DNA from: Pyrus communis
Taxonomy: Eukaryota; Streptophyta; Magnoliopsida; Rosales; Rosaceae
Direction of reading: 5' to 3'
Length of the DNA stretch: 64,000 bases
Assembly: GCF_963583255.1 (NCBI RefSeq)
Contig: NC_084813.1
Location: 11,642,001 to 11,706,000 of the forward strand
The position numbers and the translations under genes were made by a program. The notes under the pieces are model-generated. The model searched no databases. It was not told the origin of the DNA and worked only from the letters and a program-made list of their open reading frames with translations. Positions 32,518-44,877 of the stretch are shown here, one piece after another. Within the stretch, counting starts at the first letter, position 1; each line of letters opens with the position of its first letter.

Positions 32518-33535
32518 CACATTCTTAGAATGTGGATTTTATTGGCCTACTGTATTTAAGGATGCTAGAACTTTTTGTGTGACTTGTGATCATTGCCAAA
32601 GAACGGGCAATATAGGTGCCAAGGACCAAATGCCGCAACATCCCATCTTTTCTGTCGAAATCTTTGATGTTTGGGGCATTGATTTTATGGGTCCTTTTCC
32701 TTCATCTTATGGTTGTGTTTATATTTTACTTGCGGTTGATTATGTTTCGAAATGGGTGGAAGCTAAAGCCACCCGTACTAATGATTCCAAAGTGGTTGCA
32801 GAATTTGTGAAAACTAGCATATTTGCAAGATTTGGAATGCCAAGGGTTCTTATAAGTGATGGAGGTTCTCACTTTTGTAATCAGACCATAGAGGCGTTGC
32901 TCAAGAAGTACAATGTCACACATAAGGTGGCAACACCTTATCATCCTCAAACAAGTGGGCAAGCCGAGGTTTCCAATCGAGAAATCAAGCAGATTTTAGA
33001 GAAGACCGTTGGGCCAACTCGGAAGGATTGGAGCTTGTGTTTGAATGATGCATTGTGGGCATATCGTACCGCCTACAAAACACCAATAGGGATGTCTCCA
33101 TTTCGGCTCATTTATGGGAAACCATGCCATCTTCCCGTTGAATTGGAGCATAAAGCAAATTGGGCCGTAAAGACATTCAATATGGACATAGATGCTACTG
33201 GAGTTCATAGGAAGCTTCAATTGAATGAGCTTGAGGAGATAAGGAATGAGGCTTATGAGAACGCGCGCATTTACAAAGAGAAAACAAAGCCTTACCATGA
33301 CAGGATGATTCGGAGCAAGACATTCTCAATAGGGCAGAAAGTGTTACTCTTCAATTCTCGCCTTCGCTTGTTTTCAGGTAAGTTACGTTCTAAATGGATA
33401 GGTCCTTTTGTTATTACTAATGTCTTTCCTCATGGTGCAGTCCAAATTCAAAGTTTGAAGCCCTACTATGACAATTTCAAGGAACATACCGTGGAGGACA
33501 TACCCCTCCATGCCGTGAGCCCTAGTGAAGATTAA
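32518..33535 (+). pseudogene. pol: Element K integrase fragment
   Basis: The frame enters integrase at [17 protein letters not shown], so the N-terminal His residues are missing while CX2C (CVTCDHC) remains. Core motifs [16 protein letters not shown] and SGQAEV are intact. A deletion removes about a dozen residues before LKPYY near the C-terminus. The stop is at 33533-33535. The frame is also open upstream into the LTR (from 32324), but that part has no homology to integrase. Confidence 0.9.
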
Positions 33536-33545
33536 AAGGAGGTAT

Positions 33546-33595
33546 CGTCCGGCTGGAAGACATTAAAGCAAGCGCTTCTTGGGAGGCAACCCATG
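33546..33595 (+). other. Conserved post-pol motif, element K
   Basis: CGTCCGGCTGGAAGACATT, AAGCGCTT, GGGAGGCAACCC, CATG. It lies ten bases after the stop codon. Confidence 0.8.
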
Positions 33596-35490
33596 TGTTC
33601 AAACGAGGAGATGATGGAACTCTAGCTCCACAACCAGATTTGCGTTCTTAAACTCTACTCTTTATTGCTTTTACTTTGCCATGCTTGTCATGTTGTTAGT
33701 TGTGTTATTTGTTTGTTTGCTTGGGAGTCTATGCTTAAAACATTGGGGACAATGTTTGGTTTAAGTGTGGAGGGCTAAACAAGTTGTTTTTGCATGAAAA
33801 TTCGTTGGATTTTACCACCTATACTTCTAAAGTTGTTTTTCACTGTTTTTAAGTGTTTTTAGTGTGTTTTGAAGTGTTTTTATGTGTCTTAATCAGAAAA
33901 TCCGAAAATTTAAAAAAAATAAATAAAAAAAACGTGTTTGAAAAACCCAAAAAGAGTTGTTTTTAGAGTCGTTTTTGTTTTTATGTTTGTTTGTGTCTTA
34001 GGGTACCTTCCAACACAATGATGAGGATTTAGTTTTTAATTGCATGACTATTAAAGAAAGTTACAAACATGGATGGAAGTTTGATATGCTCTTTGGTTTA
34101 TGCTTAGTTGTAGTTGACATTTACGAATTCACATGTAATCACAAAGAAAAAATCAGTTTTTGTAACATGCTTGAAGGAAGAAACTCAAACTAACGCTACA
34201 ACCTTGAGAGACTTGAGCCTAAACGTTCTTTGGAGAGTTATTAATCTTGATTTCTTGTTTTCTAAAGTCTTTGCATGATCTCATTATTCTTTGCTTGGTT
34301 GCTACTTAGAATGCGTTTTATCACTATAGTTCCAAATACTAGAACTCATACCCATTTCATTCAAAGCATGAAATTGATTAGCATAGCAAATAACAAGATG
34401 AAGTTGTTTAGTAGTCACCACCATAGTCAAATAGCCGAATCCACCCTTGTCATTTGTATTGTAGGATTAATCCCCTTTGAGCCTTGTTTAGCCTATTTTC
34501 TTTGTTAACCACATCCCCCTTACCTAGCCTAGAATAGGACTTTCCATACCCTTGTTCTTGAAGTATAGTGGAGCATGACTTAGAAGGAATTCCTTTTGAG
34601 TGGCATTCTTGTGGAAAACAAATGTGGGGGAAGGGAATTTTGTGTGTATGTGTGTGCCAAAGTCTTAAAGGAGGCACGGGAAAAAGAAAAAAAAATGTGA
34701 AAAAGAAGAAAAAGAAGAAGAAAGAAAGAAAAGGAGTTGAAAATAAGTGAAAACGAACTCACAAGTGTTGATTGTTGAAGAAAAGGTCCAAAAAGTTGAA
34801 TATGGCCCTAAGTTTTGTGTGACATCCCCATGAGTGTTCAAAGTTGATTCTTGCATTCTAAAGGGAATTCTAAGTGCCTAATTCATTACTTTGCTCGCTA
34901 TTGCTTTAAGAACGTTTGTTTCCTCTACCTTTCCTTGTTAGCCAATACCTTAGCCTCATTACAACCCTTAGACTTCTATCTTGATTGTTATGTGTTTCAA
35001 TATGTGGAGTTTAGAATGGGTTTGAGCATATGGTATCCCTGGTTCTCACGTCTAAGTAGTGGCATTCCATTCATGAGATCATATATATACATGCATTAAT
35101 AATTCCAGAAAGTGCTTTCTTTCATTAAACATGTGTGAGTGGTCGTCTACATGTTTACATCAATCTTCTCACATATACCTAGTGTATGGAGTGTAGTCAG
35201 AAAATCTGTGTGAAAATAGAGAGTATATCTTGTGAGGAATTGAGGGATTCTCTAAGGCATGTTACTACATTCAAAATCATATTTTAATTGATGAAATGCG
35301 AGCTAGTGAGTGGTAACTAAGTATATGCTTGAGGGTAGGGATAACTAAAATCTATGTGAGCGATGATCTTTAATATGTCATGTTGCATTGGAAATCCCTG
35401 AGGTAATGTTGGAAGGTTTAGGTTGTGTTTTGTTTGTTTTGTCTATTTCGTTTTGCTCGAGGACTAGTAAAAGCTAAGTGTGGGGGAATT
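33596..35490 (+). mobile_element. 3' non-coding region of element K
   Basis: AAACATTG-GGGA-CAATGTTT hairpin (33738-33757) with a short PPT-like tract, a second tract AAATGTGGGGGAAGG (about 34619), an A-rich purine stretch (34679-34740) and the terminal PPT AAGTGTGGGGGAATT (35476-35490). No credible ORF. Confidence 0.85.
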
Positions 35491-35656
35491 TGATAGGAGC
35501 ATATTTATGCTACTTAGTTATGTTATTTCCTTACATTTAGTGAGCTAATTACTATGTATTATAGTGTTTTAAGCTATTTTCGTTTGTTTGTAGGTCCTAA
35601 TGACAAACTTGGCAAGAAAAGGCAATTTTGAGCAATTTTGGGCTTATTTTGGATAG
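35491..35656 (+). mobile_element. 3' LTR E of element K, first segment
   Basis: TGATAGGAGCATATTTATGCTACTTAGTTATG follows the terminal PPT, closely like LTR J (45686). It ends at GATAG (35652-35656), the TSD of the next solo LTR, and continues at 37717. Confidence 0.88.
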
Positions 35657-37716
35657 TGATAGGAGCATATTCATGCGACTTAATTAGCTTGTTCTCGTGC
35701 ATTTATGTTGTGTTTCCTTAGTTATTTTAGTGTTTAAAGTCACTTTTGTGTATTTTCAGATTATAAGGCCAAAGTGTGCAAGAAGATGCAAATTGGAGTC
35801 TTTTGGAGCAAAAGAGGAATGAATGAGTTTAAGACTTGAAGAAACGATGAATTCCTACTCCAACGATGGATTCCTACTTCAACAAGGATTCCTACTTGAA
35901 GTAGGAAAGTTAACCCTAGGTTTCTCGTTTTGGTAACCTTTCCTAATCTTAAGCGTCCGTATTTTCTTGCCACTTTGATGGCCTTGTAGGCACTTTAGGA
36001 CACAAAACAAAGGCCCTAGCCCCCTTAAACCCCTTTGCCGTGGGTTTCCCATTCTCACCTTCCCTTGCCGTGCAAGGGGGGGGGGTAATTTTGTCCTAGG
36101 TTATGCAATTAAACACATGCTCCTCTCCTAAACTAAACCCTAGCCGCACCTTGCAGCCACTTCCCTTTTAATTTCTGATTTAATTTCCTAATTCTAGCAG
36201 CCTTTAACTTAATTTTAGTTAATAAAAATAAGCTAGGGTTTTATTTTCTGAAACCCTATATATTCCACCACTTAGCCGCACCCTAGGTGAACTTTTCATT
36301 CATTCTTTTCATCCTTCAGCCACAAACACTCTCTGCCGCAGCCACCCTTCCATCTTCTCCCTTCAATCCGTAGCTTCTCCATCCATTACAGCCATCACCC
36401 TTCTCTGCCGCAGCAATTCCCACCATTCCAGCCACCATTCAACCCTCCATACACCTTCCACAACCCCTTGCCACAACCCTTCACCACCCTAAATCTATTC
36501 CCAACCCAAAATAACATCCAAATCACCCCCAAAAACATCTCTGCCGCAGCAAGGAGAAGAAGAAAGAGGAGCTTGAAACGTGCAGAAATTCAAAGTGGAT
36601 TCGTTGGGCGTTCTAGGTGTAATCAATCTTTTGTTCTCTATGTTTAATTTCAATTTTGTTTCTCTTTCTGTGAACATGAGAGGCTAAACCCCTAGTTAGC
36701 TAGGGGGTGATTCGAAACCATGTTTATGCTTGCAATATAAATTGATTACCTTCGGTTGGAATTTCATGAGTTGTGGATTCAATTTGTTTAACTGCTTGAT
36801 TGATAACTTATTTGTGTATGTTTATTGAGAGTGCACGCTTAGTTTTCATGCATGAATATGATGCTAGAATATAAGTGAGTTTCACCCAATAGTTACAATC
36901 TTATATTCACAAGTAGTGGAGGTCGCTTATAAACGATCGCGTTAAATGAATTCTTGGCACTAGTTTCATGCTCATCATAGTAACGAATGCCTCGTCAACA
37001 CTTATAGTTTTGATGTTGCTTAATGATCTTTGATTGTATCTTTATTGTGCTTTTCACGTAAAGGACTTTTGGAGAATGTTTTGAATTGTGTATGCGCTGT
37101 CCCATCCAATTCATTAACTTAAGGAGAACTTGAAGGTTAATTTAAGCGAACCTAATTAACCCGGGGTGTTGAGTTTCATGATTCATCGAAAGACCAACTG
37201 AAAATCAATTTGTATGCAAGTGTGACATGTGTGGAGAAGAACCTTCTAGCTAGCATTCCATCCATATTTTCATCAAATTCGTATTTACATTCTGTCTTTA
37301 TTACAATCTGTGCATTTTGTTTAATTTCGTCAAAAACTAAATCCCCCTTTACTTTATTGTTCAATTTAGTTAGAAAGTGTCTTAGTTTGTGTTTCTAAGT
37401 GTTTTGATTCAATTTATCACCCAAATTCGTCCAAATTAGTGTAAGTGCTCAAAACTGCCCAGATTGTGTTTTTAAGGCAGTTTTGAGTGTTTTGGTGCTG
37501 TTTTGAGTCTTTTGGTTTGTTTTAGTGTTTTAAGTGTTTAGTTTTGCATTCTTTGAGTCTAGTTTAGTGTTTTAACCTTTGTTTTACGTTTTTGAGTCAG
37601 TTTTCAAGTGATTTAGCAATCCCTCCTAATCCCCGGTTTAGAACGATCCCTACTTATACATATACTACAATTGTTAAAAGAGGGTTTTAATTTGTGTGCT
37701 TATATATTTCGCATCA
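35657..37716 (+). mobile_element. Solo LTR inserted in LTR E (TSD GATAG)
   Basis: 2060 bp from TGATAGGAGCATATTCATG to GCATCA, flanked by GATAG (35652-35656, 37717-37721). It is very similar to LTR B (1482-3545) with fewer U3 repeat units. TATATATTCC is near 36257. The stem GGTCG/CGATC (36921-36938) replaces GGTTG/CAATC of LTR B. No PBS follows, as expected after LTR-LTR recombination. Confidence 0.93.
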
Positions 37717-37918
37717 GATAGCTTGTATATGGAGCAACATGGATGGACGAATTTGGAGTCAAAAGAGGTTAGAAACATGCTACAAATCAGAAAAGGAAAG
37801 TTCATGACAAAGAAGATAAGGAAAGTGCAAGAAAAGAGGAAACACTATCCAAAACTTATTCAACCTTATCTTATCCAAACCTTATCCTATCTTATCCTAA
37901 CCTTATCTTGTTCCACCT
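37717..37918 (+). mobile_element. LTR E, second segment
   Basis: This resumes LTR E after the TSD. It has TTATCC-rich repeats (37850-37912) like LTR J at 45975-46035 and ends at CACCT, the TSD of the next solo LTR. Confidence 0.85.
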
Positions 37919-38139
37919 TGATAGGGGTATATCTATGCACCATAGTTTAGCTTGTTCTTGTGCATTTATAGTGTTTTTCCTTAGTAAAGTAGTCTTTTAA
38001 GCTAGTTTTATGTATTTTCAGGATTTAAGGGCAAAGTATGCAAAATGATGCATTTTGGAGCCTTTTGGAGCAAATTATAGCTTGGAATGGATATCATATG
38101 CTTGGAGCCAAGAGGATGGACGAAATTGAAGACTTGAAG

Positions 38140-38310
38140 ATGATGATTCCTACTTGAGCAAGGTTTCCTAGTTGAAGTAGGAAAGTCCCTAATGGAAGAT
38201 GGTTTCCTAGTTGAATTAGGATTCCTAGTTAAAATGGGTTTCCTAGTTGAATTAGGATTCCTAGAAGAACAAAGTTTCCTACTCAAACAAGGTTTCCTAC
38301 TTTAAGTAGG
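38140..38310 (+). repeat. U3 minisatellite of solo LTR F
   Basis: Seven or more degenerate units built on (G/A)GGATTCCTAGTTGAA or GGTTTCCTA, ending in TTTCCTACTT-T-AAGTAGGAAA. This is the largest such array in the window. Confidence 0.75.
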
Positions 38311-39510
38311 AAAGTTAAATCCCAATGGCCTCAAGTTGCAGCAACAAAGAAGAATTCCAAGATGAAGAAGGATTAGCTTTCCTAATCCTAATGCACAAGG
38401 TTTTCAGCCACAAAGAGGAGTCCTAAACACTTTAGGACACCTTATCCTAATCCTATAGGGATGCCATGCACTTTACCTTATCTTGGAGGGTTTCTAGAAG
38501 CCTTAGATGCCCTATCCTATCTTTGCCGTGGGTTTTATCCAACTTCCCTTAGTTTTTAGGCTTTCTAGAAGCCCTAACATTATCCCTAAGAAGGTGCCGC
38601 ACCCTTATCTCTTTTTCCCTACAAATCTGGCACTTAAATCATGATTCTAGAAACCTTATCTTATCTCCTACAAAGGTGGCGCCCCAAATCCTTCTAGAAG
38701 TGCCAATTTCTGCCACAAAACACTTTGTTTCTAGAACCCTAAAAATCTGGCGCCTCTATTCCTTTTCCTTTGGGTTTCCTACCTTCTAGATGGCCTATTC
38801 CTGATGGGTTTTGATTTCCTTGTCATCTTCAAATACTTAGTCCTTTTCCTTGCTGATTGAGAGGGATTTCGCACTATAAATAGACCCCCTTGCCGCACCA
38901 ATTAATCATCATTCACTCCTCCACATTCAGAAATTCGCCAGAAATACATTCCCAACCCTTTGCCGCAGCCATCCTTCACCATTCTCCATATTTTCCTACC
39001 TTGCTACACTCCCCATCCCTCCTAAACACTACCCTACCATCACACATCCATTCCTCCATACAAATACCACCCAAAACCTGTCCTTAGACCTTGTGCCGCA
39101 ACAAAGAGGAGGAGAAGAGGGCTTGGACGTTCATGTAATTCAAGTTCGAGTTGCTGGAATTTTTAGGTGTTTCCTCTCCTTTGATGTCAATGGTTAAATT
39201 TACTTCTCTTTGTCTTGTACGTATGAGGAACTAAACCCCCCCTTGGCTAGGGGGATTCGAAACCATGATCATGCTTGCTATATGATTTGATTACCTCTAA
39301 TTGCGTTTCATAAGTTGTGAATTCAATTCACTTATCTATTTGAATTAAACTGATTTGTGTGTGTTGGTTGAGAGTGCACGCTTAATTATCATGCGTAAAT
39401 CTCATGCTAGGATATAAGGAAGTTTCACCTAATCGTTACAAACTTATATTCACAAGTAGTAAAAGTTGATGATCTCAATTGCGTTAAGTAAATTCTTGGC
39501 ATAAGTTTCA

Positions 39511-39693
39511 TGCAATTCATAGTAACGAGTGCTTCGTCAATGCTTATGGTTTTCAAAGAACTTAATGATTCTTGCTTGTATCTCTATTATGCAATTCATG
39601 TAGGGAACTTGTGGGGAATTCTTTGGGTTGTCGTATGCAATCATCCAATTCAATAACGTTAGGAAAATCTGAGGGTTAATTAGTGCAATTCAC
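39511..39693 (+). repeat. Four dispersed copies of TGCAATTCA in LTR F
   Basis: TGCAATTCAT at 39511-39520 and 39590-39599, TGCAATCAT at 39636-39644, TGCAATTCAC at 39684-39693. Flanks match those of the TGATGTCA sites in LTR C while the word itself differs. Confidence 0.85.
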
Positions 39694-40260
39694 GGTTAAT
39701 CTGGGGCGTTGAGAATTCATGGTTTATTGAAAAGCAATTAGAAATCGTTTTGTGTGCAAGTATGGCATGTGTGGAGATGAACCCCTTAGCTAGCCTTCAT
39801 TCCATTCATTAAATCCAAATTCATTTTAAAATCTGTTCGTTTTACAAAGTTTTAAGTTTTGTTTTCAAATTCGTCAAAATCAAAATCCCCCTTTACTTGG
39901 AGTGTCAAATTAGTTAGAAATCAATTTAGTTTGTGTTTTTAAAGTATCTTGAGTCAAGTTATAACTATTTTCGTCCAAATTCTTCTCTAGTGCTCAAAAT
40001 TGCTCAGAAAGTAGTTTTAAAGCAGTTTTGAGTGTTTTCTTGCTGTTTTGAGTCTTTTGGTTTGTCTTAGTGTTTTAAACTTTAGTTTTGCATTCTTTGG
40101 GTCTAGTTTGGTGTTTTATATTGTGTTTTTACGTTTTTGAGTCAAATCCAAGTGATTAACAATCCCTCCTAATCCCCGGTCCAGAACGATCCCTACTTAC
40201 ATTCTTCACTACAATTGATAAAAAGAGGGTTTAATTTGTGTGCGTATAATTCTCACACCA

Positions 40261-40367
40261 CACCTTAATCCTAGCTGCAAGTTGACCTAAAAACCTAATT
40301 TCTAGAAGCCATATCTGACCCTAAAAGGGTGCCACACCTTCCCCCTCTTTTATGCCTTCTAGAACAC
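40261..40367 (+). mobile_element. LTR E, third segment
   Basis: A short continuation of LTR E, ending at AACAC (40363-40367), where element G begins. Any further part of LTR E would lie beyond G. Confidence 0.75.
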
Positions 40368-41109
40368 TGATAGGAGCATATTTAGGCGACTTACTTAGCT
40401 TGTTTTCGTGCATTTATGTTGTTAGTTCATAGTTGTTTTAGTAGTTTAAGCCATTTTCGTGTGTTTTTAGGTTCCCATGGCTAAGGAAGCAAAAAGATGC
40501 ATTTTGGAGCATTTTGGAGCAAAATTGGACTTGGAATGGATAGCTTGTGCTTAGAGGAAAAGGAATGGACGAAATTGAAGACCTAAAAAAGTTAGGAATC
40601 CTAATCACAAGAGGATTCCTAAACAAATGAGGAATCCTAGTCAAAGAAGGTTTCCTACTTGAAGTAGGAAAGTTAAGCCAAGGTTTCCTATTTTGGTTTA
40701 ATCTTTCCTAATCCTGAAAGACTCCATGTTTCAGCAATATCAAGGACTTCTACCTATTCTAGGACACAAGACAATGTTCCCTTGCAAACCAAAATCCTTG
40801 CCGTGTATTTCCCTTCCTTGCCGTGCAAGGAAGGGTCTTCTTTCCTATTTTAAAGCATTCAAACACATTCCTTTTTCATACCAAACTCAGCCATAACTCA
40901 CATACACTTTTCTATTCCAAAGTTCTTGCCTAATTTCAGAAATAAATGGCATTCTTCTTCTCACAATTGAATGTCGCAAGTCACTTCCCTTTTCCTTCAA
41001 TTTCTGACTTTGTGTTTCCTATTCTTGAAGGATTTGGAGTTATTTCTTTCCCTAAACTAAGTAATAAAGCCTTAGGATTCTTTCTTCCATATAAATACCC
41101 TATGCCGCA

Positions 41110-41393
41110 TGTGACATCCCACATCGCCCAGAGGAGTGATCCTTAAATGTATATTCCCATCCTTACCTAACACGAGGCCTTTTGGCAGCTCACTGGCTTC
41201 GGGTTCCGTAGGAACTCCGAAGTTAAGCGAGAAGAAGGCTAGAGCAATACCATGATGGGTGACCCACTGGGAAGTTGCTCGTGAGTTCCCAAAAACAAAA
41301 CCGTGAGGGAATGGTAAGCCCAAAGCGGACAATATCGTGCTACGGTGGTGGAGCGGGCCCGGGAAGTGATCCGTCCCGGGCCGGGATGTGACA
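41110..41393 (+). mobile_element. Cassandra-type TRIM solo LTR with 5S rRNA-like core
   Basis: 284 bp from TGTGACATCCCACATCG to GGGATGTGACA, flanked by the TSD CCGCA (41105-41109, 41394-41398). The middle (about 41186-41285) resembles plant 5S rRNA: AACTCCGAAGTTAAGCG and GATGGGTGACCCACTGGGAAG, which include the internal Pol III promoter regions. Cassandra LTRs are known for this 5S-derived segment. There is one LTR only, so it is a solo LTR. Confidence 0.92.
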
Positions 41394-42051
41394 CCGCACC
41401 CTTAAAGACCCTAATCACCCTTCCACACAACCTGCCTTCATTCACTCAGAAACCTATCCTTTGCCGCAGCCTTCCATCCAACTTTCCACCATTCCCCTAC
41501 TTCCAAACCTTCATCCAAGCCTCTATACACCAACCATAACCTTTGCCGCACCACCCTACCTTCCTAAATCCATTCAAAACCCAGAAAATCATCCACAAAA
41601 CCACCCTAGACTCTTGTGTCGTGACTTAGCAAGGAGAAGGAGAAGGAAGACGAAGCCTTGGACGTTTATGCATTCGAGTTGGAGTGTTGGAACGTTTTTT
41701 AGGTGTAATTTATCTTTTATTTTCAATGTTTAATTCTATTCTCCTTTGTTTTGTTATGAATATGAGAGGCTAAACTCGTTTTAGCCTAGGGATGCATTGA
41801 AACCATGATTACGTTTATAATATGAGTTGATAAATTCCAGTTGTGATTTCATAAATTGTGAATGCAATTTACTTAACCGTTTGATGGATAACTTATTCTT
41901 GTGTGTTGATTAGGGAGGCCTACTTAATTTGCATGCTTGAATTTGGTGCTAGAATATAAGGGTGTTTCACATAATCGTTACAAACTTATATTCACAAGTA
42001 GTTACGGTTGTTTTCACAATCATGTTAAGTAAATTCCTAGCATGAGTATCA

Positions 42052-42226
42052 TGATGTCATAGTTACAAGTGCTTTGTCAATACTTATGAATTCCATTGAA
42101 CGTAATGATCTTTGATTGTATTTATGATGTCATGTAGGGGACTTTTGAAGAATGCTTTGGGTTGTCGTATGATGTCATCCAATCCAATAACTTAAGGGAA
42201 ATATGAGGGTTAATTAGTGATGTCAC
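42052..42226 (+). repeat. Four TGATGTCA words in element G 5' LTR
   Basis: TGATGTCAT at 42052-42060, 42125-42133 and 42170-42178; TGATGTCAC at 42218-42226. Same word as element C. Confidence 0.85.
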
Positions 42227-42759
42227 GGTTAATCTGGGGTGTTGAGGTTCATGGTTTATCGGAAAAGCAACTGGAAATCAATTTATGTTTGAATGTATCT
42301 TGTGTGGAGAAGTATCCCTTGGCTAGTTCATCATCCATTGGTTTTTCTTAAATTCGTCCAAAATCTGTTTTAAAGTTTTAAGTTACTTGTTTTTCTTTTC
42401 AATTCGTCCAAAATCAAACCCCCTTTTCTTACTTGTTCTAAATCTGTCCAAAAGTGTCTTTTTAAGTCTTTTGAGTCAAAACTAATTGTATTTTCGTCCA
42501 AATTGAGTCTTAGAGTCTAAATTGAGTCTTTTTTATTGTTTTGAGTCTTTAAAGATTGTTTTGAGTCATACAAGTTTAGTTAGAGTCTTTTGAGTGTGTT
42601 TAAGTGTTTTAAAGCATATTTTTGTATCTTTGAGTCAGTTTTCTTTAGATTAGCAATCCCTCCTAATCCCCGGCCTAGAACAATCCCTACTTATATGTAT
42701 ACTACAATTGTCAAAAAGAGGGTTTAATTTGAGCGCTATTATTTATCGCATCAAATTTT

Positions 42760-42778
42760 TGGCGTCGTTGCCGGGGAT
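42760..42778 (+). other. Primer binding site (tRNA-Asp), element G
   Basis: TGGCGTCGTTGCCGGGGAT, one mismatch (GGCGTC) to the consensus. Hairpin GGGGATTAGCAA (42773-42784) / TTGCTAATCCCC (42787-42798). Confidence 0.88.
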
Positions 42779-42881
42779 TAGCAACTTTGCTAATCCCCCG
42801 TTGTTTCTTTTTGTTTCTTTTTCATATCTTTTTGTTTTAGCTACTGACCTTATTTCTTTTCTTGTTTGTAGGTACTAGTTT

Positions 42882-43482
42882 ATGACTCGTAGTTCTCAAA
42901 CTATTAGTGCAAACATCTTGGATTTTGACGACGATTTTGAGCGCACTTTGAGGAAGAAGAAGAAGAACCCAGAACTTCACCCATCAAGTTCTAGTTCGGC
43001 TTCTAATCTTGAGGAGGAAGAGGAGCCCACGGCAAGGAAGGAAGAAGAGGTCCAAACCATGGCAGCGGACAACCGTACAATCAAGAAGCTTTCCGCTTCG
43101 GGAATGGACAATGCTGCACCCTTGTGCATCCAATACCCAAGGGCGGCTCAAGACAAAACCGACGAATTTGAATTGAAGTCAAGTTTGTTGCACCACATTC
43201 CAAAGTTCCATGGACTGTCCATGGAGGATCCCAACGAGCATTTGAAGGAGTTCGAGGTAGTGTGTTCGAGTATGACTCCAATCAACGTTGATAGTAGTAT
43301 TTTGAAGATGAAGGCTTTCCCGTTCTCACTATTGGAGAAGGCCAAGGATTGGTTATACGAGTTAGCACCCGGAACGGTCACTTCTTGGGAGAGCATGAAG
43401 AGGGCGTTTCTTGAAAAGTTATTTCCTACTTCAAGAGTCATTCTCTTGAGAAAGAAGATTAGCAGAATCCAACAAAGTCAAG
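42882..43482 (+). pseudogene. gag: gag of element G, N-terminal part
   Basis: About 200 codons, nearly identical to element C gag ([39 protein letters not shown]). It is cut after the KKIS-IQQSQG region where fragment J begins. The zinc knuckle is lost; the coding sequence resumes only at 47449 in the protease-proximal linker. A CTGAC branch-point-like site (42844) and TAG acceptor (42869-42871) precede it. Confidence 0.88.
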
Positions 43483-43703
43483 GGGTTTTTATTCTTGAGT
43501 TCATGTCGGAGCACACAGGTAAGCCACCTCCCCGAATTTCAATTTTGTTTTATACTAATATGCTGTTAATGATTCAGGCACCCAATCTTGAATTTAAACC
43601 ATTACCAGATCATTTCAAGTATCACCTTCCATTCAAAGATCAATTCCATGTCGTGGGCTCCAATGAAGTTAAAAGGAGGTATCGTCTGGCTGGAAGACGT
43701 TAA
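43483..43703 (+). pseudogene. pol: Element J pol remnant
   Basis: In frame with the preceding gag of G, short blocks remain: protease-RT spacer (APNLEFKPLPDHFKY), a few RT residues (HLPFKDQ) and the integrase tail region (FHVVGSNEV). The reading then runs through the post-pol motif. As in element B, nearly all of pol has been removed. Confidence 0.75.
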
Positions 43704-43733
43704 AGCAAGCGCTTCTTGGGAGGCAACCCATGC
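43683..43733 (+). other. Conserved post-pol motif, element J
   Basis: CGTCTGGCTGGAAGACG, AAGCGCTT, GGGAGGCAACCC, CATGC. Confidence 0.8.
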
Positions 43734-44846
43734 ATTTAAATAAAGAAGACCTAGGAATCTCCGGCTCCCACAACCAGATTTGCGTTCCTAAACCCTACTC
43801 TTTATTGCTTTTACTTTGCCATTATTGTCATGTTTGTTAGTTGTGTTATTTGTTTGTTTGTGAGTTTATGGTTAAAACATTGAGGACAATGTTTGGTTTA
43901 AGTGTGGGGGAGGGTAAACAAAGTGTTTTTCATGCAAATTCGTGGGATTTTATCACCCATCATTTCTAAAGTTGTTTTTCACTGTTTTGAAGTGTTTTTA
44001 GTGTACTTTGAAGTGTTTTTAGTGTACTTTGAAGTGTTTTTACGTGTCTTAAACAAAAAATCCGAAACTTAAAAAAAAATTAAAAAAAGAGTGTTTTAAA
44101 AACCCAAAAAGAGTTGTTTTTGTTTTTATGTTTGTTTGTGTCTTAGGATACCTTCCAACACAATGATGAGGATTTCGTTTTTAATTGCATGACTGTTGAA
44201 GAAAGTTACAAACATGGATGGAAGTTTGATATGCTCTTTGGTTTATGCTTAGTTGTAGTTGACATTTACAAATTCACATATACTCACAAAGGAAAAAATC
44301 AGTTTTTGTAACATGCTTGAAGGAAGAAACTCAAACTAACGCTACAACCTTGAGAGACTTGAGCCTAAACTTTGTTTGGAGAGTTATTAATCTTGATGTT
44401 CTTGTTTTCTAAGTCGTTGCATGATCTCATTATTCTTTGCTTGGTTGCTACTTAGAATGCGTTTCATCACTATAGTTCCAAATACTAGAACTCATGCCCA
44501 TTTCATTCAAAGCATAAAATTGAGTGCATAACATAAAACAAGATGAAGTTGTTTAGTTAAAACCAAAGCCAAAAAGCCTTACCCTTTGCATATGTATTTT
44601 AAGGTTTAACCCCGTTGAGCCTTAGTTAGCCTATTTTCTTTGTTAACCACATTATCCTTACCTAGCCTAGAATAGGACTATCCATACCCTTGTTCTTAAA
44701 GTATGGTAAAGCATGACTTAGAGGGAATTCCTTTTGATCTACAATTTGCAGAAAAATAAGTGTGGGGGAAGGATTTTCGTAGGAATCTAGGGGGATGGAT
44801 GATTTATGTGCCAAAGAAAAGAATAGGGCACGAAAGGAAAAAAAAA

Positions 44847-44877
<31 letters not shown>

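Larger units (their letters stand above)
37919..40260 (+). mobile_element. Solo LTR F inserted in LTR E (TSD CACCT)
   Basis: 2342 bp from TGATAGGGGTATATC to CTCACACCA, flanked by CACCT (37914-37918, 40261-40265). The U3 has a long degenerate GGATTCCTA/GGTTTCCTA array (38140-38310), TATAAATA at 38875-38882 and four copies of TGCAATTCA-type words. This family differs from its neighbours. Confidence 0.93.
40368..42753 (+). mobile_element. 5' LTR of element G (with Cassandra insertion)
   Basis: TGATAGGAGCATATTTAGG to ATCGCATCA; about 2.1 kb without the insertion. U3 palindrome near 40650, TATAAATA at 41090-41097, four TGATGTCA words (42052, 42125, 42170, 42218), CTAATCCCCGG at 42663-42673. Confidence 0.93.

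Noticed and set aside
32324..33535. A 403-codon LTR-integrase fusion gene
   Set aside because: The first ~65 codons are LTR sequence accidentally in frame after a deletion junction; no TSD or promoter logic supports a new gene.
41186..41290. A 5S rRNA gene
   Set aside because: Only partly similar to 5S rRNA, and bounded by a 284-bp TG...CA repeat unit with TSD; this is the known 5S-derived core of Cassandra elements.
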